From Paracoccus acridae (GTDB taxonomy: Bacteria > Pseudomonadota > Alphaproteobacteria > Rhodobacterales > Rhodobacteraceae), in contig NZ_BMIV01000013.1 of assembly GCF_014642735.1 (NCBI RefSeq), positions 1 to 64,000 of the forward strand: a DNA stretch of 64,000 bases, written 5' to 3'. A program made the translations under genes and the position numbers. The notes under the pieces were generated by a model. That model had not been told where the DNA came from. It was given only the letters and a program-made list of their open reading frames with translations, and searched no databases. Of the stretch, positions 34,491 to 42,484 are shown piece by piece; positions within the stretch are counted from its first letter, which is position 1; every line of letters begins with the position of its first letter.

Positions 34491-35036
34491 ATGGCGCGCG
34501 CGGTGCACCTGTTCTTCCGCTTCCTCGACATCCTTCTGGCGCTGTTGCTGGCCGGGATGGCGATCATGGTCTTTGTCAACGTCGTGATGCGCTATGCCAT
34601 GAACTCGGGCATCGCAGTGTCGGACGAGCTGTCGCGCTTCGCCTTTGTCTGGCTGACCTTCATCGGCGCGGTCGTGGCGCATCACCACCACCAGCACATG
34701 GGGATGGAGACCCTGGTGGCCCGGTTCGGCCGGCGCGGACGCACCGTGCTGATGGGCCTGTCGGACCTGCTGATCCTAGGCTGCGCGGGGGTCCTGACGG
34801 TGGGCACCTGGAAGCAGCTGCCCATCAACGCCAGCATGAGCGCGCCCGTCACGGGCCTGTCGATGGCCTGGGTCTATGGCATCGGCCTGTTCACCGGCAT
34901 CGGCATCATCGTCATCACGGCCGAACGGCTGTTCCGCCTGCTGACCGGCAGGATCACCGAGGCCGAGGTGGCCGCCTTCGGCGGCGACCATGACGACATC
35001 CTGCCGGACGGCAGCACCCGGGGACACATGGAATGA
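34491..35036 (+). CDS. dctQ: TRAP transporter small permease (DctQ)
   Basis: The 181-residue protein has four hydrophobic helices and the DctQ-family segment RYAMNSGIAVSDELSRFAFVWLTFIGA. The ATG at 34491 follows the XylX-like stop by one base and has AAGGA upstream. It overlaps the large permease by four bases (ATGA). It forms the membrane part of a sodium-dependent tripartite importer with the next two gene products, very probably for the aldonate consumed by this cluster. Confidence 0.87.
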   Translation: MARAVHLFFRFLDILLALLLAGMAIMVFVNVVMRYAMNSGIAVSDELSRFAFVWLTFIGAVVAHHHHQHMGMETLVARFGRRGRTVLMGLSDLLILGCAGVLTVGTWKQLPINASMSAPVTGLSMAWVYGIGLFTGIGIIVITAERLFRLLTGRITEAEVAAFGGDHDDILPDGSTRGHME

Positions 35037-36310
35037 CGCTGCTGGTCTTCATCGTTTCGCTGCTGGGGGCCATGGCCATCGGCGCCCCGGTCGCCTTTGC
35101 GCTGATCTTCTGCGGCGTTGTCCTGATGTCCTATATGGGCATGTTCAACACCCAGATCATCGCCCAGAACATGCTGATCGGGGCGGACACCTTCACGCTG
35201 CTGGCGATCCCGTTCTTCATCCTCGCGGGAGAGCTGATGAACGCGGGCGGCCTGTCCAAGCGCATCATCGACTTTGCCATCACCTGCGTGGGCCATATCC
35301 GCGGCGGGCTGGGTTTCGTGGCGATCATCGCGGCGGTCATCATGGCCTCGATCTCGGGGTCGGCCGCGGCGGACACGGCCGCCCTGGCGGCGATCCTGAT
35401 CCCGATGATGGCGCGCGCGGGCTATAACGTGCCGCGTTCGGCGGGGCTGATCGCGGCGGGGGGCGTCATCGCGCCGGTGATCCCGCCCTCGATGGCCTTC
35501 ATCATCTTCGGCGTGGCGGCCAACGTCTCGATCTCCAAGCTGTTTATGGCGGGCATCGTGCCGGGCATCCTGATGGGCCTGTCGCTTGCCGTGGCCTGGA
35601 TCATCGTGGCCGGCAACGACCCCGTGGATACCCTGCCCCGCGCAAGCTGGGCCGACCGGGCGCGCGCCTCGGGTCGGGCGGCCTGGGCGCTGGGGATGCC
35701 GGTCATCATCCTGGGCGGCATCAAGCTGGGCGTGGTCACCCCCACCGAGGCCGCCGTGATCGCGGCCTTCTATGCGCTGTTCGTCGGCATGTTCGTGTAT
35801 CGCGAACTGAAGCTGGCCGACCTGCCCGCCGTGCTGATCTCGGCCGGGCGGACAACGGCTGCGATCATGTTCCTGGTCTGCGCGGCCCTGGTGTCGGCCT
35901 GGCTGATCACCGCCGCCAACATCCCCGCCGAGATCACCGGCTATATCGAGCCGCTGATCGAAAATCCGAAGCTGCTGATGCTGGCCATCATGATCCTGAT
36001 CCTGATCGTCGGCACCGCCCTGGACCTGACGCCCACGATCCTGATCCTGACCCCGGTGCTGATGCCGATCATCACCCAGGCGGGCATCGACCCGATCTAT
36101 TTCGGCGTCATGTTCATCATGAACTGCTGCATCGGGCTGCTGACGCCGCCGGTCGGCGTCGTGCTGAACGTCGTCAGCGGCGTCGGCCGCGTGCCGCTGG
36201 GCAAGGTGATCATCGGCGTCTGGCCGTTCCTGGTCGCGCAGATCCTGGTTCTGCTGCTGCTGGTGGCGTTCCCCAGCATCGTGATCGTTCCGGCAAACTG
36301 GTTCCACTGA
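35033..36310 (+). CDS. dctM: TRAP transporter large permease (DctM)
   Basis: The 425-residue DctM-family subunit has about twelve membrane helices with the family segments LLAIPFFILAGELMNAGGLSKRI, SISGSAAADTAALAAILIPMM and VIPPSMAFIIFGVAANVSI, and the C-terminal GLLTPPVGVVLNV. It couples solute uptake to an ion gradient. Its start overlaps dctQ, and dctP follows after 34 bases with GGAGG before its ATG, so all three are one transcript with the XylX-like gene. Confidence 0.9.
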   Translation: MTLLVFIVSLLGAMAIGAPVAFALIFCGVVLMSYMGMFNTQIIAQNMLIGADTFTLLAIPFFILAGELMNAGGLSKRIIDFAITCVGHIRGGLGFVAIIAAVIMASISGSAAADTAALAAILIPMMARAGYNVPRSAGLIAAGGVIAPVIPPSMAFIIFGVAANVSISKLFMAGIVPGILMGLSLAVAWIIVAGNDPVDTLPRASWADRARASGRAAWALGMPVIILGGIKLGVVTPTEAAVIAAFYALFVGMFVYRELKLADLPAVLISAGRTTAAIMFLVCAALVSAWLITAANIPAEITGYIEPLIENPKLLMLAIMILILIVGTALDLTPTILILTPVLMPIITQAGIDPIYFGVMFIMNCCIGLLTPPVGVVLNVVSGVGRVPLGKVIIGVWPFLVAQILVLLLLVAFPSIVIVPANWFH

Positions 36311-36344
36311 CTGACAAGACCAAACGAAACGGGAGGAAAAAACC

Positions 36345-37358
36345 ATGAAACACACCATCCTGACCGCCGCCCTTTGCGCGGCCACCGCACTGACCGCAGC
36401 CGGCCCGGCCCTGGCCCAGTTCCAGGAACGCACCTTCCGGGTGTCGAACGGCATCAACGAAGACCACCCGGTCAATACCGGGATGCAGGCGATGCAGGCC
36501 TGCCTGGACGAAAAGACCGGCGGCAAGATGAAGATGCAGGGCTTCTGGGGCGGCGCGCTTGGCGGCGACCTGCAGGCCACGCAGGCGCTGCGCAGCGGCC
36601 TGCAGGAAGCGGTCGTCACCTCGTCCTCGCCGCTGGTGGGGATGGTGCCCGCGCTTGGCGTCTTCGACCTGCCCTTCCTGTTCCGCACCCCGGAAGAAGC
36701 CTATGCCATCATGGACGGCGAATTCGGCGACATGCTGAACCAGAAGCTGGACGAGGTGGGCCTGGTCAACCTGGCCTATTGGGAAAACGGCTTCCGCAAC
36801 ATGTCGAACTCTCAGCGACCCATCACCAAATGGGAAGACTTCGAGGGGATGAAGGTCCGCGTGATGCAGAACAACATCTTCCTGGACACCTTCTCGAACT
36901 TCGGGGCCAATGCCACGCCCATGTCCTTTGGCGAGGTCTTCTCGGCCCTGGAAACCAAGGCAATCGACGCGCAGGAAAACCCCTATGTGACCATCGACAC
37001 CTCGAAGTTCTACGAGGTGCAGGAATACATCAGCGAGACGAAGCACGCCTATACGCCGTTCCTGTTCCTGTTCTCGAAGGCGATCTTCAACACCTATTCG
37101 CCGGAAGAACAGCAGGCGCTGCGCGATTGCGCGATCGTCGGGCGCGATGTGGAACGCGAGGCGATCCAGAAGCTGAACCAGGATTCGCTGGCGAAGATGC
37201 AAGAGGCCGGCCTGAAGTTCAACACCATCTCGCCCGAGGATCAGGAGGAGATGCTGCAGAAATCGCAGGTCGTCTATGAAAAGCACAAGGACGCCATCGG
37301 CGCCGATGTCGTGGACCAGGTGCAAAAGGCCCTGGCGGACCTGCGTGCGGGAAACTGA
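36345..37358 (+). CDS. dctP: TRAP transporter solute-binding protein (DctP)
   Basis: The 337-residue periplasmic protein has a signal peptide ending at ALA-QF and the DctP-family fold: FRVSNGINEDHPVNTGMQAM at the start, the ligand-carboxylate-binding arginine in FEGMKVRVMQNN, and MSFGEVFSALETKAIDAQENP. The order small permease, large permease, binding protein is common in Rhodobacterales. The ligand is most likely a monocarboxylic sugar acid, judged from the Arg and the neighbouring enzymes. A hairpin at 37379-37404 closes the operon. Confidence 0.9.
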   Translation: MKHTILTAALCAATALTAAGPALAQFQERTFRVSNGINEDHPVNTGMQAMQACLDEKTGGKMKMQGFWGGALGGDLQATQALRSGLQEAVVTSSSPLVGMVPALGVFDLPFLFRTPEEAYAIMDGEFGDMLNQKLDEVGLVNLAYWENGFRNMSNSQRPITKWEDFEGMKVRVMQNNIFLDTFSNFGANATPMSFGEVFSALETKAIDAQENPYVTIDTSKFYEVQEYISETKHAYTPFLFLFSKAIFNTYSPEEQQALRDCAIVGRDVEREAIQKLNQDSLAKMQEAGLKFNTISPEDQEEMLQKSQVVYEKHKDAIGADVVDQVQKALADLRAGN

Positions 37359-37378
37359 TCCCGCGGCTTCAAGACAGC

Positions 37379-37404
37379 CCGCGCCGCCGGTGACGGCGGC
37401 GCGG
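37379..37404 (+). terminator. Hairpin after dctP
   Basis: CCGCGCCGCC and GGCGGCGCGG form a perfect 10-base stem with a 6-base loop, 20 bases after the dctP stop. No T-run follows. It would occlude a start at the ATG 37407, which is one reason to place the next gene start further on. Confidence 0.55.
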
Positions 37405-37436
37405 CCATGACAAGAAACGGGCTTGGGGCGGGATAC

Positions 37437-38360
37437 ATGATGTCAGGCAATCTGGCCGGCGCGCTGCTGATGCTTCTGGGCATGGCGGCCTTCGCGCTGA
37501 ACGACACGATCGGCAAGTGGCTGGTGGCCGATTACGGCGTGGCGCAGGTGATCCTGCTGCGGTCGGTCGCCGCCTGCCTGCTGATGGCGCCCTTCTTCCT
37601 GCGCGGCAAGGGCGTCGTGGCGCGGGTCAGGTCCGCCCCCCGCCCCGGCCTGCAGGCCTTGCGCGCGATCTGCGCCACGGCCGAGGTGTTCTGCTTCTAC
37701 CTGTCCGTCTTCTACATGCCCCTGGTCGATGTGATGGCCTTCTGGATGGCCGCGCCGATCTATGTCGTGGCGGTGTCCCCACTTCTGCTGGGCGAAAGGG
37801 TGTCGGCCAAGACCTGGACCGCCGTCGGGTTGGGCTTTGCGGGCGTTTTGATCCTGCTGGCCCCGTCGCTGCAGGTGTCGGGGCTGGGCGTCCTGTTCGC
37901 CCTGCTAGGCACGGCGGCCTTTGCCGCGATGGTCATCCTGGGCCGGTCCCTGCGCGAAACCCCCGACCGCGACCTGGTGCTGTTCCAGCTTGCGGCGGCA
38001 CTGGTGGCCGGGCTGTTGCTGGCGCCCTTCGACTGGCAGCCGGTCAGGTCTGCGGGCGACCTGGGCCTGCTGTTCCTGCTGGGGCTGGTCGCCACGGGGG
38101 CGCATATGCTGGTCACGCGCTCGCTGAAGCTGGCCGATGCGTCCGTGGTGGCGCCGCTGCAATATTCGCTGCTGGTCTGGGGCGCCTTGCTGGGCTTCGT
38201 GGTGTTCGGCGATGTTCCGGCCACCGGCATGATCGCAGGGGCGGCCCTGATCGTGGGATCCGGCCTGATCGTCCTGCGCCGCACCCAGCGCGAGGACGAG
38301 GCCGCCCGCTCCAAAGCGCCCGCCCCGGACCTGACCCCGACACAGGATACCGCCGCCTGA
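37437..38360 (+). CDS. DMT superfamily transporter (EamA domains)
   Basis: About 307 residues with ten hydrophobic helices in two EamA repeats (about residues 5-135 and 140-280). Typical segments are LGMAAFALNDTIGKWLVADYG, LGERVSAKTWTAVGLGFAGV and SVVAPLQYSLLVWGALLGFVVFGD. I favour the ATG at 37437 or its neighbour 37440 over 37407, which falls against the dctP hairpin. It may be cotranscribed by read-through from the TRAP operon, or be independent. The substrate is unknown; drug/metabolite exporters of this kind move amino acids or small organic compounds. Confidence 0.8.
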   Translation: MMSGNLAGALLMLLGMAAFALNDTIGKWLVADYGVAQVILLRSVAACLLMAPFFLRGKGVVARVRSAPRPGLQALRAICATAEVFCFYLSVFYMPLVDVMAFWMAAPIYVVAVSPLLLGERVSAKTWTAVGLGFAGVLILLAPSLQVSGLGVLFALLGTAAFAAMVILGRSLRETPDRDLVLFQLAAALVAGLLLAPFDWQPVRSAGDLGLLFLLGLVATGAHMLVTRSLKLADASVVAPLQYSLLVWGALLGFVVFGDVPATGMIAGAALIVGSGLIVLRRTQREDEAARSKAPAPDLTPTQDTAA

Positions 38361-38383
38361 CAGACGCCGGCAAGCGGGCCTTG

Positions 38384-39490
38384 TCAGCGATTTCGCCGCA
38401 ACATCTTCCAGGCCGCATTCCCCATCAGCACCATCGCCAGGGACAGGTCGGTCGTCGGTGAGGTCGCCGCGGCTGCGTTCCGCGCCCTCTGCCCACGGTT
38501 CTGTCCAGCCTGGCCCTGCCCGGAACGGCCCTGTTCGCCGGGCGGGGGCGTGTCGGCCTTGACCGCGTCGCGCTGGCCCATGGGCAGGGGTGCGCCGGTT
38601 GTGGTGTCCTTTTCCGTCTGCTGCTCGGTCTCGGCGTTCAGTTCGGCGCCGCCAAGGATCACGAAGGCCGACAGCCACAGCCAGGTCAGCAGCACGATCA
38701 CGCCCCCAAGGGTGCCGTAGGTTTCGGTATAGCTGCCGAAATTGCGGACATAGATCGAGAAGCCGAGGGTGCCGACGATCCACAGCGTCGTCGCAACAAC
38801 GGCCCCGATGCTGATCCACCGCCATTTCGGTTCCGCGCGCGAAGGTCCGAACCGATAGAGTGCCGCAAGTCCCAGCATCGCCAGCGCCGCCATCAGCGGC
38901 CAGCGCAGGACGTTGATCACCGTCTCGAGGATCGGCGGCAGGTTGCCCCAGGCAACCAGCGAAGGCAGAAGGATCATCAGCCCCAGCCCCGCCGCAGTCC
39001 CAAGGATCGCGCCGATCGTGATCGCCAGGGCCGTCAGGTAAAGCTTGATGGTGCCGCGCGTTTCTTCCTCGTCATAGGCGATGTTCAGCCCCTCGATCAG
39101 GGTCATCACCCCCTTCATGGCGCCGTAAAGGGCCACGGCCACCCCGAACAACGCGACCAGCCCTGTCCCCGTCTCGCTGCCGGTCGTGACTTTCGCAACC
39201 TGGTCCTGCAGGATCCCGGCGGCTTCCTCGGGCAACATCGCCACCACAGTGTCCAGCTGGCCCGCGATGTCCGCCGGATCAAGGACCAGCCCTGCGATGG
39301 ACACCAGGGCTGCGATGGCGGGAAAGATGGACAGCAGCGCATAAAAGGCGACCCCCGCCGCCACGACCGAGATGTGATCCTGGGAAATCTCGTCCTTGAC
39401 CCGCCACAGGATCTGCTTCCACCCGGCGGCCGGGATGCGGGCCGGCGTTTCCGCGCTTCTGCCGGGATTGTTGCGATCCTGTCGTGACAT
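38384..39490 (-). CDS. YihY/BrkB family inner-membrane protein
   Basis: The 368-residue protein has six hydrophobic segments of the YihY/BrkB family: SVVAAGVAFYALLSIFPAIA, GLVALFGVAVALYGAMKG and the end GGVIVLLTWLWLSAFVILGGAELNAE. A charged, Gln/Gly-rich tail of about 70 residues follows (EQGRSGQGQAGQNRGQRARN), which is not part of the family core. AGGAA precedes the ATG at 39490. The family was once called ribonuclease BN in error; its real role is unknown. It diverges from the envelope/stress cluster. Confidence 0.85.
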   Translation of the reverse strand: MSRQDRNNPGRSAETPARIPAAGWKQILWRVKDEISQDHISVVAAGVAFYALLSIFPAIAALVSIAGLVLDPADIAGQLDTVVAMLPEEAAGILQDQVAKVTTGSETGTGLVALFGVAVALYGAMKGVMTLIEGLNIAYDEEETRGTIKLYLTALAITIGAILGTAAGLGLMILLPSLVAWGNLPPILETVINVLRWPLMAALAMLGLAALYRFGPSRAEPKWRWISIGAVVATTLWIVGTLGFSIYVRNFGSYTETYGTLGGVIVLLTWLWLSAFVILGGAELNAETEQQTEKDTTTGAPLPMGQRDAVKADTPPPGEQGRSGQGQAGQNRGQRARNAAAATSPTTDLSLAMVLMGNAAWKMLRRNR

Positions 39491-39628
39491 GGCCTGTTCC
39501 TTCAGTACCGGTGCAGCGGGGCGAAGCGGGCGTATCTGCAAACCTTCGGGGAAAGCACATTGCGTCGCTGCGGTGGAACGCCTGGAAAGCCGCCGTTGGT
39601 TCCACGGACCGTCTTGCCAAGCCGTCGT

Positions 39629-39653
39629 GGAACATTCGGCAAATTGTGTCGTT
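39629..39653 (+). promoter_or_regulatory. EcfG-like promoter of the envelope/stress cluster
   Basis: GGAAC, 16 bases, CGTT is an exact match to the EcfG promoter consensus. It ends 69 bases before the first ATG of the three-gene cluster. Confidence 0.65.
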
Positions 39654-39722
39654 GTGACCCCTATGACAAGGTTCGGGCGCCGCATCCTCGGCCCCGACGT
39701 TTCAGACATCGGGAGGCTTCCC

Positions 39723-40646
39723 ATGAATTCAGACGATCACCACGCTTCGGCAGGACAAAACCAGTCCACCTTGGGCAATCTCAAGGAGCAGGCGGGCGAA
39801 AAGGTCAGCCAGGCTGCCGATACCCTGAAGGATGAAGTTGCGCGACGCGAAAAAGGCCTTCGCAGCGGCCTGTCCAGGCAGGCGGACCAGTTGGCCTCGG
39901 CCCTGCGATCCGCCAGGTCCGAAGTCGATCCGGATTCCAGCATCGGCCGGATGTTCGACTATGCCGCCGACAGCGTCGGCAGCCTTGCGCAAAGCATGAA
40001 CTCGACGGACACGAGCGACATTGTGCATGGCGTCCGCGACTTTGCCCGCGAACGTCCCGGCGCATTCCTCGGCATCTGCGCCCTGGGCGGCTTTGCGGCC
40101 GCACGCTTCCTGTTGGCCAGCGCACCCGATGGCCATCGGACCGGCAGCGGCGGCCACAGCGGGTCCGGCTATCCGGGCGGCTCGTCAGGTTCCAGCTATC
40201 CTGGCAGTTCGTCGCGGTCCCACGGAACGATGGGAGAGTCGGGCAGCCAGGCGCGTTCCATGACCGGCAGCATGTCGGGGGCCGGACAGACCCGGACCGG
40301 TGCAGGGCAAGCCGGCATGAGCGACAGCGGCACCGGGCGGTCCGGCACCGGCACCGGATATGGAACATCCGGCACGGCCGCCGGCGGAGGCACCTCTGGC
40401 TTCGGAACAACCTCTGCAGGCACGGGTGGCGCCGGGTCCGGCACCATGCCCCCAAGCAGCAGCACCGGAAGCATGTCGCCTGCGATGGGAACGTCCGGGG
40501 CCACGATCGGCGGCAGTGGCGCGGGCAGCGAGGTTGGCGGTGACCTGTCGTCGCAGTCTGCCGGCACGGGCGGCACTTCTGGCACCCAGGGGCAGCCCTC
40601 TCGCGATGCGTCCGCCACTGATCGGAATGGAGGTCGGGATGTCTGA
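39723..40646 (+). CDS. Membrane-anchored protein with a long Gly/Ser/Thr-rich tail
   Basis: The 307-residue protein has a predicted helical N-terminal region (residues 15-112, heptad-like AADTLKDEVARREKGLRSG) resembling YqjD/DUF883-type or apolipoprotein-like stress proteins. One hydrophobic segment follows (about 114-133, FLGICALGGFAAARFLLAS). Residues 135-300 are low-complexity Gly/Ser/Thr with repeated SGTGT-, GSGY- and SMSG-like words and should be disordered. GGGAGG precedes the ATG by 6 bases. It is first in a tight three-gene unit under an EcfG-like promoter. I cannot assign a function beyond envelope-associated stress protein. Confidence 0.75.
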   Translation: MNSDDHHASAGQNQSTLGNLKEQAGEKVSQAADTLKDEVARREKGLRSGLSRQADQLASALRSARSEVDPDSSIGRMFDYAADSVGSLAQSMNSTDTSDIVHGVRDFARERPGAFLGICALGGFAAARFLLASAPDGHRTGSGGHSGSGYPGGSSGSSYPGSSSRSHGTMGESGSQARSMTGSMSGAGQTRTGAGQAGMSDSGTGRSGTGTGYGTSGTAAGGGTSGFGTTSAGTGGAGSGTMPPSSSTGSMSPAMGTSGATIGGSGAGSEVGGDLSSQSAGTGGTSGTQGQPSRDASATDRNGGRDV

Positions 40647-41070
40647 CTATTCGAACAACGCCGGGCGCATCGACGATCCAGCCAGGCCGCAGAACCCCGC
40701 GTCCCTGGCTTCCGAGGCGATCCGCCTGTCGGGCGACCTTGTCCGCAAGGAGGTCGCCCTTGCCAAGGCCGAACTCAGCCAGAACATCCAGCGGGCGGCG
40801 GTCGCGCTGGGCTTTGTCGCCGCCGCGGCTGTCATCGCCATCGTGACCATCAACGTGCTGGTGGCCGCCTTGGTCGCAGCGCTTGCCGAAACCGAGCTTG
40901 GCCCGATCTGGAGCGCGGTCATCGTGGGCGTCGTGCTGGCAGTGCTGGCCTATGTCCTGCTGCGCAAGGGCATGAACGACCTGAAGCCCGAAGCACTGAT
41001 GCCGTCGCGCACCGTCCAGAACGTGCAGCGCGACGCCCAAGCCATCAAGGGGGCCTACAATGACAAATGA
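40639..41070 (+). CDS. Phage-holin-like / DUF1469 (YqjE-type) membrane protein
   Basis: The 143-residue protein has an amphipathic helical N-terminus (SEAIRLSGDLVRKEVALAKAEL) and two hydrophobic helices (about 53-78 and 86-105), the pattern of the phage_holin_3_6/DUF1469 family, which includes E. coli YqjE. Despite the name these are housekeeping stress proteins, not lysis proteins. The start overlaps the previous gene by 8 bases with GGAGG 5 bases upstream, and the end overlaps the next by 11. The YqjD-YqjE-like pairing supports a membrane-associated complex. Confidence 0.82.
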   Translation: MSDYSNNAGRIDDPARPQNPASLASEAIRLSGDLVRKEVALAKAELSQNIQRAAVALGFVAAAAVIAIVTINVLVAALVAALAETELGPIWSAVIVGVVLAVLAYVLLRKGMNDLKPEALMPSRTVQNVQRDAQAIKGAYNDK

Positions 41071-42082
41071 GACAGACAATCCCGAACGCCTCGAGCGTGA
41101 GATCGAGCAGGACCGGAATGCGCTGCGCCGCACCCTGGACGACCTGCAGGACGAACTGTCGCTGGACGGCTTTGCGCGCCGCCTGACCGACAAGTTCCGC
41201 GAAAATGGATCCGAATGGGCCAATACCGCCAGCCATGCGGCGCGGTCGAACCCGGTGGCGCTTGCGCTGACGGGGGTGGGGCTGGCCTGGCTGATCTTCG
41301 GGCGCGGCTATGATCCCACGCACCGGGCCACGGATTACCGTTCCATTCGCCGCAGCAGGGATTGGGACAGGACATCAGATCCATATCATGTCAGTCGCAC
41401 CGGCACCGATGCTGACGGCACTGGCAATATCGGTATCCAACCGGTGCCTTCTTCCGGACGCGGTGGATGGAATTCGACCGGAACCTCGCACGGATCGGAC
41501 TCAGGCTCGGGGGTTAGTTCCAAACTGGGCGGCATGACCGACACGCTGCGCCAGAAGGCCCATGACTGGAAGGACCGCATCAGCGATGGCACCAGCAGCC
41601 TGCATGACCGGCTGAACGAAGGCACCGAAGGCCTTGGCGAAGAAGCCCGGCGCCGGGTTTATGACGCCCGCCGTCGCGCCGTCGAGGCGCGGGACAGCGC
41701 GGCGCGCCGCCTTCGCGAAAGCAGCCGCACGGTGTCCAGGGGCTATGACAGCGAACCCCTGGTCTTCGGCGCTGCGGCCGCAGCCATCGGTGCGGGCCTT
41801 GCCTGCCTGTTGCCCCGGACCCGGCAAGAGGACGAGATGCTTGGCAGCTACAGCGATCAGTTGTTCCATGAGGCCGAAAGCATCTTCGAGGAAGAAAAGG
41901 CCAAGGTCCAGAATGCCGTGTCGGCTGGCCTCGAGGAAGCCAAAACGGCCGCGGCCCAGGTGACTGCGGCGGCGAAGAAGGAACTGATCGACGGGAACGA
42001 CGATGGTGCCCGCCAAGGTTCCGATGCCGACTCCACGTCCAAGCCAGGCAGCCCATCCGAACGCCTCGGCTCCGGGTCCTGA
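41060..42082 (+). CDS. DUF3618 domain protein
   Basis: The 340-residue protein starts with a DUF3618 motif (LEREIEQDRNALRRTLDDLQDELS) followed by a short membrane segment (NPVALALTGVGLAWLIFG, about 64-81). A Ser/Gly/Thr-rich linker, a helical Arg/Glu-rich middle (RRRVYDARRRAVEARDSAARRL), a second hydrophobic stretch (FGAAAAAIGAGLACLLP) and a final helix with EEEKAKVQNAVSAG follow. It overlaps the holin-like gene and completes the cluster. It is longer than many DUF3618 proteins. A structural role at the membrane is inferred. Confidence 0.78.
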   Translation: MTNETDNPERLEREIEQDRNALRRTLDDLQDELSLDGFARRLTDKFRENGSEWANTASHAARSNPVALALTGVGLAWLIFGRGYDPTHRATDYRSIRRSRDWDRTSDPYHVSRTGTDADGTGNIGIQPVPSSGRGGWNSTGTSHGSDSGSGVSSKLGGMTDTLRQKAHDWKDRISDGTSSLHDRLNEGTEGLGEEARRRVYDARRRAVEARDSAARRLRESSRTVSRGYDSEPLVFGAAAAAIGAGLACLLPRTRQEDEMLGSYSDQLFHEAESIFEEEKAKVQNAVSAGLEEAKTAAAQVTAAAKKELIDGNDDGARQGSDADSTSKPGSPSERLGSGS

Positions 42083-42093
42083 TACAGGGTTGG

Positions 42094-42154
42094 GGCTTGC
42101 GCCAGGCCGACGTTGATTGCGCCGCGACCAAGGCGCAATCAACCGGCGCAAGCC
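42094..42154. repeat. Nested inverted repeats between convergent units
   Basis: Outer arms GGCTTGCGCC/GGCGCAAGCC (10 bases, 42094-42103 and 42145-42154) enclose inner arms GTTGATTGCGCC/GGCGCAATCAAC (12 bases, loop of 8). It may be a bidirectional terminator for the converging DUF3618 and GH13 genes, without a T-run. A further CAGCGGCC/GGCCGCTG hairpin lies at 42214-42239. No gene was seen in 42083-42484. Confidence 0.65.
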
Positions 42155-42484
42155 GCCGCCCTTGGCCTGGCATCGGATTGCCGGCCAGTTTCCGCTTCTG
42201 AAGGAACAACTTGCAGCGGCCTGCACTTGCGGGCCGCTGTTGCCAGCTTGCGGACCTTCCCGGCTGCAACGTCATGAACCGGGATCCGTCCATGCAGCCG
42301 TGGCAATCGGTCCCGTGCCTGGGCAGGCAAGGACCGGCCATGTTTCCGTGAACCTCAGCCCTGCGCGACTGCCTTCTACACCGGGCGCTGTGCTTGGTCG
42401 TGCGGCAAGCAGACCAGCCGCGCGGCTGCCGTGGCCCGCGCGACATGGGCAGGCATCCCAAGGCGACCTTCGCGGCGGCTTGCG

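Noticed and set aside
39575..39603. Further GGAAC-like pairs near the BrkB gene (GGAAC-N14-CGTT on plus, GGAAC-N18-CGTT on minus)
   Set aside because: Spacer lengths 14 and 18 fall outside the 16-17 accepted for this promoter class.
40150..40600. Gly/Ser/Thr-rich DNA as a tandem repeat or surface-layer repeat
   Set aside because: The words recur irregularly with no fixed period, so it is low complexity and not a true repeat array.
40639..41070. Prophage lysis gene (holin)
   Set aside because: The family name is misleading; no other phage gene is present and the context is stress membrane proteins.
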